Shown here piece after piece: positions 50,553 through 62,107 of a stretch of DNA of 64,000 bases. Every line of letters begins with the position of its first letter. Position 1 is the stretch's first letter. A program made the position numbers and the translations under genes. This DNA is from Owenia fusiformis (Eukaryota > Annelida > Polychaeta > Sabellida > Oweniidae): positions 25,779,564-25,843,563 of the forward strand of contig CAIIXF020000007.1 of NCBI GenBank assembly GCA_903813345.2. Direction: 5' to 3'. Below the pieces are notes generated by a model. It was not told where the DNA came from, did no database searches, and was given only the letters and a program-made list of their open reading frames with translations.

Positions 50553-50960
50553 ATAATGTAAAATGAGATACTGAAAGAAGATCGATTGATCCAAATAATT
50601 TGAATGTCTACAACTCCATCAGTAATGAAAAATGTGGTATAAAACACAACCAACTCAATAAAATAAGTCTCACTCGATGAATAAAATGAATAATTCCGGC
50701 AAACATCGGTAATAAATATTGGCGCGTGTCAATAAAGTAGTGGCAAAGTATTGCAATTCAAATTAGTTGGAGGTAATGGTATCAGTGGTAGTTGATGCAT
50801 CCTTCGTTATCGATTCATCAGTTAGGAATCTACTGTAAGGTTGGGAATCTTGGGATCTAATTTACATTCCTGTTCCTATGTAGGAATCCATGTGTAAAGA
50901 TCTCAGAAAGGAAACAAAGCTGTACTTGGTTGGAGACCATGAAAAAAGCAAAAATTCAAG

Positions 50961-51120
50961 GCAGAAATGCAAGATTGACTGAGTTAATCAACTTTTCTTC
51001 GGTCTTGTTTTAGGCACCCATACGACTATCAAAAGACTGTGTACCATGCTGATGAAAATTCAGTTATCAACTTTGAACAAAATCGCTCTAGTTCTTTCCA
51101 GAAATGCAAGATTGACTGAG
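50961..51120 (+). repeat. 22-bp direct repeat
   Basis: The phrase CAGAAATGCAAGATTGACTG occurs near 50963 and again near 51100, about 137 bases apart. The segment between has no A-rich end, so a retroposon is not evident. Confidence 0.6.
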
Positions 51121-51129
51121 GGATGGCGG

Positions 51130-53020
51130 ACATTTTGAAACCGGTGGAACTTTGAATTGTATGGGCATACTACTTAGTATACGTATAAGGTATAAACGAT
51201 ATTAGGTCAACGGTATTTGAGCTTTTGCCCGGACAGACATACGAACGTACGAAGCCGAACTCTATATCTCCCAAACTTCGATCGATGGGATAACAACACG
51301 ACACATTCGAGTACGTATGATTCGCCAAACATGTCAACCAGAATGTCATCATTTAACGCTTTGCATAAACAAGCACAATCTAACATGTATCATGCTTCAT
51401 ATCAATTCATTGCTACTCAAACTGTGTATCAAAACCAGTCGGGATGATTAAATTGGTGATTTGCAAATATTTGCACTTCGTTCACTCGGTGAAAGTTTAG
51501 ATTGTAAAATGATATTTTTCCAATATCTTATCAAATTAACTTTCTAGACTAAGATAATAATATGTTCAACAATCAAATGCAAATGGAAACTTATTTCTGG
51601 CAATATCAAGTCTACTATTTCAAATCTACTCTATAATTTCAGCTACTACCGCATTACCGATTCTAGATTAGGCAAATATTGATGTAATATATCTTGCTAA
51701 ATTGACATCACTTTTCTGAATTATTTGTCTAATTTCAAGACTTGATTAAATTAGCTGGAAAAGGGGTTAATGCGGAAGCATCTGATCTGATAAATCAGCC
51801 AACTTGCTGAGATGAACGAATCCCATCCTCCATTGAGATTTCTTACCCTACTTACGATTCAGAGAAAACCATAATCTACTTCTTGACGAACAATGACTTC
51901 GTAAAATCGTAAGTTACGACGATTCCAAAAACGGATCCCTGAATCCACAAATGACCTAATCATGCAGCTACCTTTTGTCAATTACAAATGATTTTATTCT
52001 GAAAATATCTTAATGTTCTGTATTGTAGCTTTAATGAACTTATATTGAAGTTTGAATGTGAAACGAGTGATACATAGCTACTTACATGTGGTGTAGATAG
52101 AAAATGATATGTCATGAATGTGATTATGTATGAGCCATTGATCAATGAATTATCGAGATCGTACATGCTAAGGATGTGAGGCAGACAACTAATGTATCCG
52201 ACGAAAAGAGGATGTAATTTGTGAGTACACATAAAATGCTGTATTGTTCAGTGACATTGATTTCTATCTTTTGTTTATGTCTAAAATAAATTTAACTTGG
52301 GCTCTCAGTGTTCTACACTCAGTCAGTTTAAACCAATAAGGGAGTTGCTATATTGCTGAATAAATAGATGTCAGCACTTGATTTTATTTTTTATGGTTGG
52401 GCAAGACTGACATAGGCATCAATGGTTAAAACTTGCAATAGTCTCTTAATTTCATGATTTATCAAAAGGTGTTGGTTGTTTTTGTCCAAAACTTGAATGG
52501 GATACTATGGGATTGTCTTGTTATATTGTATTGTGTTTAATCATGAAAATGTTGTTGTTGAACGAATAAACCAACCAAGGTTTTGAAGAAACGTTTAACA
52601 TTGCATCAATGGAGATTTGGCCATGTCGTGTAAAATGATTCAAATAACATAACTGTATAAATCAATAAATCAAGTATCATGGAAAACTTTTCACTCAGAA
52701 AGATGAAAAAGTAAGTCATCAGAGTGTTCATATTCAAATATCTTAAAATTACACGAAACGAACGAGAATCAGCGAGATTTTAAAGCTATATAGAAACTCC
52801 TTTAATATCAGATATTTGCTTCATATATACCGAAAGTGTAGGTGAAGAACTAGCAGCACTGTAATTAAAATTTTAATATGACTCTTCAATCTCCTAAAAT
52901 TAAATTAAATTGTATTTCTATTCCATGGGATCAGTTATGCATACTTGTATTATGTAAATAGGCTTAAAAGTCATTTATCGAATAAAATAATGTAAATTAC
53001 AATACTTTCAGCTCATAATT
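51130..53020. other. Non-coding stretch
   Basis: AT-rich DNA. A 76-codon frame at 51217-51447 has unusual composition but no recognisable domain or splice context. Nothing else supported. Confidence 0.35.
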
Positions 53021-53024
53021 AACA

Positions 53025-53378
53025 CAGGGTTCTCACTAGGCTTTTAGACTCTGCAATTTCTCCAGAGTATAATGTCTTTGGACCCTCTTGCTACAGAGTC
53101 TAATAGCCTATCCAGAGTCTATAGTGTTTTCTCCGGAGTCTAATTTTAGATTTTTGTCACATTATTTGTGGTAAAACTATTGAGAAAATACATAAAATTG
53201 GATACAAACAAAGAAAAGGAAGTCAGAAACCTTTCAGAAATATATATTGCGATTAAAATAGGAAGATAATCTTAAGTTGTGTTTTGAAAAGTATACTTAA
53301 TAGGTTATCTCACACGGGGGAGTAGGTCGTGGCATCGCGAAAAATCCGGGGTCTAAAAATTTCCTGGTGAGAACCCTG
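53025..53378. mobile_element. Small inverted-repeat element, CAGGGTTCTCAC ends
   Basis: CAGGGTTCTCACTAGG on the left and CCTGGTGAGAACCCTG on the right. TAACA flanks both ends (53020-53024, 53379-53383). Inside, several AGAGTCTA-type words repeat. Confidence 0.75.
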
Positions 53379-53532
53379 TAACATTACAATATCTTTATGA
53401 TCTAATATCTAACAATTGGTCATTTCAGTTTATTGCATTCACCGGTGACAGCAAACTGTTTAAAAGTATTATTTTGAAATATTTCGCCCCCCTCCCCCCC
53501 CCATTTCCTTTTTACCCTAGATTCCCATATGT

Positions 53533-53617
53533 AGCCTTGGCCAAGGCTGTGTCTTTTTATTCTTCTAATTTTATTTTCACAGATAAATAAAAAGATACTG
53601 CAGACTTGGGCAAGGCT
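53533..53617. repeat. Small inverted-repeat element, AGCCTTGCCCAAG family, copy 1
   Basis: AGCCTTGGCCAAGGCT on the left and GACTTGGGCAAGGCT on the right. The left end is altered relative to the cleaner copy at 58441. Confidence 0.55.
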
Positions 53618-54439
53618 ATCCCAGATGCAGTGATCACTTTTAGCTGATCTTAGTGGAGCCTCCATTGGATAAGTTCTACTCTTTCGATCAACTATAGATA
53701 ACATGACATGGGAAGCTTCATCTGAGAAAATAATTGTTTTTCATACATATTTTATACGAACAGAGAAATGTACTTTTGATAAAAGTACATGGGATCATGA
53801 CAAATTCAGATAAAACTGATATATGTTACATTTAGATAAACATTATCGTTCTTGTACAAACGATCACATATTGATCACTTTGCTAGGTTAAGACACACTT
53901 GCATAGCGACTAAGTAAATGGTCATTGACTTGTATCAAAGATCAAAAAATTTCAAAACAACAGCAATGCGAGGGTGTAGCAAATGCAATCGAGTATGGTT
54001 TGCCATAATCGAGTGTCTAGTTAAGCAGCATGATATATATCCAAGAGAACTGGTATAGGGACAAACGATAATGTGTCATTTCTCTCGGGCATCAAAATTA
54101 CAACAAATCCCTAAACACATAAATATGGCCAACTTTTTTTAAATGGCTCTAAACATTAGGCATTTCCAAAGAGACTATGTGTGCTTAAATTATTATAAAA
54201 ATAAATGAATAAAATAAATAACACTGGCTTTATAAGAGCGAACGCCAATACACAAGCTGTTGAATCCTAATATGGAATAATAAATCATTGTTATATTTTA
54301 TATTACTTGACTCCCTCAAGACTCATTTACTGGCAGTAGATTCTTCAATTCATCACAGGTCTTACATCAAACAAGTTGATATATGGTATACAAAACGATA
54401 ACAATTATTCATTTTAATTATTTTCATAAAGCACCATTA

Positions 54440-54975
54440 AAATACTCATAAAAGTCTTACCTCAAGATGATCAGATAGTATACAAGTAGACTGAGTTCAA
54501 AATTGCTATGTTCTCTAGTAACTGCAATAGTAGCACGCTAAACTTGTCGCTGTCTCATTAGAAAACAATTATTCTCTTCCAGAGGCTCTTAGTTCCAGGC
54601 AGGGAAGGACCACGATCATTATCCTATAATTTAGACAAAATGTGTATAACAAAAAAAACTGTGTTGTTCCAATGCAGTGTTCTCCAATATCCCCTTTATA
54701 CTTTAATGGTAGTGTCTCTATTTTATTGGAAAACAATTTATCCTATACAACAGTCCTTAGTTCCAGAGAGGCATCATTATCCTATAATTTAGGCAAAGAT
54801 GCGTTCTAAAAAAATCCTTACCTTAAATATCAATGACTGTTGTGTTCCGAAATACTATGTTCTCCAATATCCACTTTAGAAACATACTATAGTAGTAGTG
54901 TCTCTATTTTATTGGAAAACAATTCATCCTATACCAGTCCTTAGTTCCAGAGAGGCATCATTATCCTATAATTTA
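54440..54975. repeat. Degenerate tandem repeat of about 185 bp, 3-4 units
   Basis: Units share TTGGAAAACAATTCATCC, CCTTAGTTCCAGAGAGG, CATTATCCTATAATTTA and TATGTTCTCCAATATCC. The first unit is the most diverged. No coding frame runs through the units. Confidence 0.75.
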
Positions 54976-55060
54976 ATACACTCTCTAATGATAACTTATC
55001 AATGTCTTCATAAGGCTGAAATATGTTCTATATCAACTTAGGGCTGGATCATTAAAATCC

Positions 55061-55239
55061 CAGTCACATTTGCTCTGCGAGGGGCGTACGGCGTCCGTAT
55101 GGTGGCCGTAGCTTCACAAAATCGATATAGCAAATCGACATCGTACTGCTTATCCCTATATTTTTTGCTGCACATTTCTCTCGATTTTGGTAAACTACGG
55201 CCAACGTACTGTTGCCTTGCCGTAGATCAAATGTGACTG
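55061..55239. repeat. Small inverted-repeat element, CAGTCACATTTG ends
   Basis: CAGTCACATTTGCTCTGCG and the complement of CGTAGATCAAATGTGACTG match imperfectly; the pairing continues inward through GGCCGTAG and TCGATT. No target duplication is evident. Confidence 0.65.
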
Positions 55240-55788
55240 AGGCATAAATATTGGATCTCACCGATTATAGTATCAACAAGCTTCAGAATATGGTTATAAC
55301 AACAACTACAAGATACTGCTCTTTTCAATAATTTGATTTTTTTTCTTTAAAATGTTCCTCTCAAAATAAGAGATGATCTCTTGATCTGCTGATCTTATTC
55401 AATCAGATTTGATCAAAGTTCAACTGTATAATCAAAATTATAGTCACAGAACTCTTGCCTTCAAAATTAGCTCGCATTTTTATACTCCAACACCCATATC
55501 AAATACAATTTTTTTATGGAAAGTGATGGTCATTCTGATGTGAGCGGTTATATTGGGAATTTCTTTTTTAGAAGAGGTCCTCAATTGCCAATGAGACATC
55601 AGCTTGTATTTTAGTTATTTTAGATGGACAGAGGAACCCCGGGGAGAACAGATAGCCAGGTTCTTCAGTGATCTTCTCTTCCTCTATGAAGGATAATCAT
55701 ATTATGTGATATACAAATGGGATTACGAACGTGTGCACTTTTTGCAATATTCCATTGTTCAGAGGAATTTTTGCACTAGTTTGGAATC

Positions 55789-55983
55789 CAGGCCCGTAGC
55801 CAGGGGGGGTTCGGGGGGTTCGGGCGAACCCCCCCTGGCCAAAATTTCTTTCAAAATCATGCAGTTTTTCACCATTCTGACTATTTTTTGAGTGATTTTT
55901 GGCCAAATTTGCCAAAGTGAACCCCCCCCCCTAGAATTTTTGGGAAAAGTGAACCCCCCCCTGGAAAATTCTGGCTACGGGCA
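55789..55983. mobile_element. Small inverted-repeat element, GGCCCGTAGCC family, copy 3
   Basis: CAGGCCCGTAGCCAGG on the left and CTGGCTACGGGCA on the right. TGGAATC flanks both ends (55782-55788, 55984-55990). Confidence 0.8.
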
Positions 55984-55990
55984 TGGAATC

Positions 55991-58440
55991 TCCATGAAAC
56001 TTGGTGACATAATATGATTAGGAGGCAGCTGCATGAGCCCAGTCACGTTCAACAAATAAAATCTTAATGCTCTAAGATTCTAGGAGAGCTCAAATCACAT
56101 AAAATCTTACATATCTGATAGATATTATCTATTTGCCCATTTTGACAAAAATACCGTCTACTTGAGCCCGGCCTCCTTTCGCACATCGTAGTTACTAATG
56201 ACCCTATCCATAGCATATACACATAGTCTTATATTCTATATCAAAATAAAGCTTATTCAATTCAAGATTTCATAACTTCATATTGCTGTGATTGATCATT
56301 GGCAACTTAATTTGTGAAATATGGCTCACGTATGCCAAATGATAAATGGGTACAAAAACAGATGAGCTTATTAAACAAAGTTGTCCCAATGAGACCAGAA
56401 TGGAAGAAACCTTCATATCAATGATATAACAAATATGGGGTATGTTATCTGGACTCAGCAATTGCTGGAGGGACAGTAATCACGAAACAGCCTGTGTACT
56501 ATTATCACGGAATTGGGTTATCTTAAATTATCAACTCTGGAGAATGAGATTTTTCACAAGAAGGAAAATAGAGTGTTTTATTTAAATTAGTTAAGATTGC
56601 AATCTGTTAGGATTTCCTTTTTACGATTTCATCATCCTAAGCCTATAAGCCACTTGCCCTAAAACATTCAAAGTAGTAATCCTCATGATAAAACAATTGC
56701 AGAATGATTCGATCCTTTGGGAGTTCCGTCATGTCACACTGATATCCAATTTACAATTGATCACAGGAATGTAACAGGAAAATACAATTTAGCTTCTACT
56801 TATACATAACTACTATGGCTTTAAGTAAGCCTTTGATCGTATTTGTTCTTCATCAACTGTTTTGACTCACTGATTATATTCATGTTTCTAGGCTTAATAG
56901 CTATTAACATGATTAAATGTTGTCATAAGAAGAGATCTCAGAATCATTTGAGTCTATTTTAAAATACGGTACAAGTATCCATAAGGTTGCCATGACAACT
57001 ACACAATCAATATTTAGGATATGCATACAAATAGACATGACACCTTAGTTTACGTACTGTCGTGTGTATTCGTTGATGAATCTAGATATGTTCGAATTAG
57101 CCAATTTTATTGATCACAATACTTTTTTGATATTGTATCTGTAATGCAAAATTCAAAATAAAGAAAACGAGATTGGATGCCATGCTAGTCAGTCGGTCCA
57201 ATGCTCTCAGAACGCCCTACGGGTTAATTGTCTTATCTACTAGCAAGTTTTTAATGAAAAGAAAATCAGCGAAAATACATGAAATACATTTAATTTTGTC
57301 GAGAGTCAAAATAAAATTTAAAAAAACGTGGTAGGTTTTATTCTGATACTCATTGCATCTTTCTGTTTCACAGACAAATGCCCGTGGCATTGCATGGCTG
57401 AGTTTAATTGAGATGTCATCTGTAATCATCTGGGAAGGTCTTCAAAGGACGTCACCTATCGCTGACATCAAGAACAACATTGGACCTGGAAACTACTAGG
57501 CGCAAGAATTCACTCAGAGGTCCATTTTTCTCAAATATTGACAAGAATTCAGCCCATAGGCCGATAGGCCAAAAATGAAAGAATCGAAATAGGACAATAA
57601 AGTTCAACATATTCATATGATTTCAAATATCCTCGATGAAAGTCACAAACCATCCAATAAAGCTCACTCATGACGTATCAGGTCACATACAATTATCATT
57701 CTCACAAATATTTGTGTGCAGTACAGTATATATGTGACAGCTCGATTTTAAAAATATGATTGACAATATACCAAAACTAGCTGCTTTAGCATTGGATTGG
57801 ACATGAACAATTAATTATATATTTCTTTAAAATATAATTCAAAATTTCAGTCTTTTGTGTTAGAAATATTTCATCAAAACAAAATGTTTCAAACTTCATT
57901 TCTACTTTACATAATTTAAAGGTTTAATAATGATTAATAGAGGGCAGCAAAATCAACATAAAGTAAAAATTCATTCAAAAGTGCAGATTGATGTATTATG
58001 TTTCATTTATCAAATCATAGATGGCATCCATATATTTTTATCATGTCAGTCTCTGGAACATATAAATGTACTCAGTCAGTTTTTTATACATCTTGACTCA
58101 AATAATATATAAGAAGATAAAAATTTGATTTCAATTAACTAAATTGTTCTTATACTACACTGTTTAATGTATGATCAAGGGAATTTCAAATGTACTTCTG
58201 CATGATTTGAACTTGGAGGTGTCAACACCTTGGGGAAAATACATTTTGACCTTCAGTGAATTGTTTAAATGAGACAATTAAACTCATTAAATATCTTCAT
58301 TTGGTGTATTGTCTGAAGAGAGACAGAATTAATTAATTTCATAATTTAAATAAAATGGACCATCAACAGAACATCATTTACATAGAAATGTATGTAGCTT
58401 TGAAAATCTTACAACGGATAAATCTTACAACAGGGTTAAT
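55991..58440. other. Non-coding stretch
   Basis: AT-rich DNA without splice pairs, domains or strong repeats that I could support. Confidence 0.35.
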
Positions 58441-58504
58441 AGCCTTGCCCAAGTCGGTCTCTTTTACTATCAGATAGGTAAAAAATACCGACTTGGGCAA
58501 GGCT
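58441..58504. repeat. Hairpin element, AGCCTTGCCCAAG family, copy 2
   Basis: AGCCTTGCCCAAGTCGGT and ACCGACTTGGGCAAGGCT are exact complements around a loop of about 28 bases. It pairs with the diverged copy at 53533. Confidence 0.75.
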
Positions 58505-58640
58505 ACATGGTTAACTGATTTGACTTTTTTACAACAGTATAATTTTTCCATTTAGTAATTTAGGTGAGCTTCCTCATCACTCTGGGGGTGGGTGGCAAGG
58601 GCAAAATTTTGAAAGATTTGAGAACAAGAAAAAGGGAATG

Positions 58641-58803
58641 CAGTAAAATCTGTGTACATTGAACATTATTTTGCCAAGAAAAAATGTTCAGCTTTGGTTG
58701 GTGTTCACTACAGAGAGAGTAACCTATACAGAAGTCAGTAGAGTATGTGCGGAGGAAGGGTGCCCACTAGAGACAGGTGTTCACTAGAGAGAGGTTTTCA
58801 CTG
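58641..58803. repeat. Short element with pogo-like ends
   Basis: CAGTAAAATCTGTG on the left and a right end near GGTTTTCACTG, with GTGTTCACTAGAGAGAGG inside. It resembles the elements at 33305 and 61921. Confidence 0.45.
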
Positions 58804-59159
58804 TTTTACAGGTATATTAAATAAACCACATATTTCGGGTGCCTAGAAATGACTGCTCTTCTCAGAAAATAAAAGTGTGTCCAGACAATAAAATCTGACA
58901 AATATGTCCAACAGCTCATATAGTTTTAAGATGTGAAATCCTAGCCGTCTAGGCCTGGAGGTGGTGACAGAATCATTTAATCTAAAAACAATATTTGCCC
59001 TGTTTGTTTGGAAAAGAATATGAGCCTTATTTTGCAAGTGATTTGATACTACCCCTCAAGGCTTATTGAAAATGAGAAGAACATTTTAATGATCACATCA
59101 AAAATGATATCAAAATAAAGCTGATGTTAATACCTAAAGTGCATCATTAAATACAAGGA

Positions 59160-59420
59160 CCTGAAAATGACCACGGAACCATTTTCGAAACAAAGGACTG
59201 TGCTAAGAACCATTTTCTGAATGCAGGCCACTGTTAAGAGCCATTTCTTCAATCATAGCTCAACTAAAAACCCTTTTCTCAGCTTAGAACCCTTTTCTAC
59301 TGAATACAGGGCTCTGCTCAGATCCTGGTTCTACATCCCAAGGCTCCTCTAAAACAAATTCTTAAAAACAGGGCATTTCTAAAGACCATTTCTTAATGTG
59401 GGAGGAACTGCTAATAATAA
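59160..59420 (+). repeat. Degenerate tandem repeat of about 40-45 bp
   Basis: Words such as AGAACCATTTTCTGAAT, AGAGCCATTTCTTCAAT and AGAACCCTTTTCTACTGAAT recur with spacing near 40. Strongly drifted. Confidence 0.5.
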
Positions 59421-60519
59421 GGCATTATAATTAGACATATAATTTTGATCTTGCTGAATACAATTCCAAAGCCATGAAAATGAGCCTCTATTGAGAGTCA
59501 AGAAGACCATTGTAAATGCCCACTAATTTTTGAGCAATTTGATACTGTAACTGAGCAGGAATTTCCATTGTTCTAAAGTTAATCTGCTAATCTTTTATAA
59601 AATTACTGCTGTAGGGTGGAAAATGAATTAAATGATAAAATTACAATCTAAACATTAACATCCACCCAGGAAATCAGTTGAGTACATTGAATACAGTGCA
59701 TCACATACCCTGAAATCACATCAATTCACCACATAATCCTCTGAAGATAACAAATGATTTTAAAGATTTGACACTGATAAGCCTTAAACAATCTTGCCAA
59801 TCTCAGATGTTAGCTTTAATTAATGGCCTTAAATGGGAGTTTGAATATAAAACTAAAAGTGGTGTATCCTAACTGGATAGAAGCTCTGATCAGAGAATGA
59901 TCTCGAACTTGAAGAGGGCAGACATAGCTATAATAGTCTAGCTCTAGTAAAGGGGTTGTATCTAGTGTGTATCCCTAGCCTCTGGTATACAGTTTATCAA
60001 CATGATCTCAAAACATAGGAAAACAATCATTTCATTGCACATCTTGAAGAAGAAGTATGAAGTGAAAAGCATTCTGATATCATTATTATTCATAATAATC
60101 AAGTACATTATAGCCCCCACCCACCTCACATTCACACACATATCCATCAAAGTGACATATAAGGAAAGATTCATGAAAATTGAATTGAATGTATGAAAAT
60201 TCAAGGACCTCCAGAAATTTCAAATCCCCCACCTCCTCTCCCCACACTTAAATGGCTCTTTTCTGAATAAATCATTTATTGCAGCTGAAATGTCTGTACA
60301 AGGCTAAAATCATAAATTCTAGAAATGTTCACCATACAACTATTAGTAGCAGCTATGGGTTATTCTGACATCTAGTAACAACAACAACCAACTGTCAGTA
60401 AGTACAATAAACTGTTTCAATAATAATCATCTTCTATTGTTCGAAACATATCATTTACACTTACACTTTACAACACAATTATCTTCTAGCATTGGAGGAA
60501 ATTGACACTGTTATAGTTA

Positions 60520-61210
60520 AAGTAATGGAATACAAGGCATAAACATGGAAAATATCACAATCTACCATTTGTTTCAGATGCCAAACACCAACTGCCAAAC
60601 ACCAACCATCGAACACCATCCACAAAAAGTTGGAAGATTGAAAATAAATGGACATTCGGTTTCTTCAGCAGGAGACAAGTCCTTTCAAATAAATGTTGGA
60701 CCTCGACTTCTTTTTAAAATATAGTCTATCTTGGCTAGATCGGCTCTATCATTATATTAATATCATGTGTCGATAAATATTAAAATTAATTACCATATAT
60801 TATCTTTTCATCAAATTGAATTCCAATGTGTATTTTAACAGAGGTGTTCTTCTGGGACTAGACGATACATGTACTTGTCCAGACCCAGTAACATGTTCTT
60901 GCACAAGTTGAGGCCTTTAGGTATCATCCCCATTAATTATATTCCAAAATTTTGACACTCCAGAATTTTTTGGTGTCATCTTCTCTGTAAATAAAACAAG
61001 GCATTAACATGCAAAATGTCTCCACTTGCCATTTGTTACAGATGCGGATTGCCGAACTCCAACTGCCAAACACTCCAGCCATCAACTGCCAAACACTGTC
61101 CACAAAAAAGTTTGAGACTATAACCATAGCTTTTGGAGGTGACATAAAAACAACATATGTGCAGACATCAACTGCACCAACCATCGAACACCAACCAACA
61201 AACACATATA
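60520..61210 (+). repeat. Diverged tandem duplication of about 480 bp
   Basis: Two stretches (about 60520-60640 and 60990-61110) share the order CAAGGCAT-AACATG, CCATTTGTT-CAGATGC and CAACTGCCAAACAC followed by CCACAAAAA. The word ACCAACCATCGAACACCA occurs near 60599 and again near 61176. Confidence 0.6.
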
Positions 61211-61920
61211 CAGATGCACATGTATATATCTATTAACTGTACATTCATTTTTCAATGTCAAGTGTATATCTCAAACTAGAGATAATCATCTCACTTACAA
61301 AAGAATGACAAACAATCAAACAAAATACAAAGATCAACCTTTGTCAAAAGATAAGACTTCATAGCTGAAGAATTCTTTTCAAAATGAGTTCAATAAAAAA
61401 TTTAATAACAAAAAAAATCACTATGAGAACGTAGTTATACTATGTGCTTCTACACAAAGACAGGAGACAGTGTTTATTCCAGTATCTATGTGAAAAGCAA
61501 AGTAAAAATGCATCACCAATAAAATATCCATATACAGATGAGCTGAAAGTACAGTAAAAGTGTGGTAATACCAACTGACTTGTTGATGATTTCTCTCTTG
61601 TTGGAATGAAGATTGCCATGTACATGTGCATCAAATAAAGTAACATCTTCAGATTGGAGAGCTTTCTGGAAATCAAAGGCAAATCAAAAGTAAGTACATG
61701 TAACTCACTCTTATATTAATGGCAAATTTTATCATGGAGGGGGGTTGAAAATTATTTTTGGGGAGAGGCTGAAGTGTTAAAAGTTCAAAGTAGGCCGGCC
61801 TTTTCCCTTGGTGATTGAATATAATATGTTAATTATAATATGTTTTATGTTGCTCTTGGTGCTTTCTCATTTATATTGTTTGAGGGACTACATTACATGC
61901 ATCGCATTGTAAAATACATG

Positions 61921-62107
61921 TACAGTAAAACTTGTCTAATCCAAACACCTCTGGGACTGTCTAAAAGTGTTCGAATTAGCAGGTGTTTTTTCAAGGTTTT
62001 ATAAACATGCAAGTCGATGGGAGATATCTGTTTCTGGGACCGAGAAAAGTGTTCACATCGAGGGATGTTCGAATTAGAGAGGTGTTTGGATATGCGGGTT
62101 CACAGTA
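61921..62107. repeat. Short element with pogo-like ends
   Basis: TACAGTAAAACTTGTCTAAT at the left; the right end is the imperfect complement, sharing the inner block CCAAACACCTCT. Flanking TA is consistent with this class. Confidence 0.6.

Noticed and set aside
51217-51447. 76-codon frame starting MSFCPDRHTNV
   Set aside because: It resembles spacer with short ACGAACGTACG-like words; no conserved motif.
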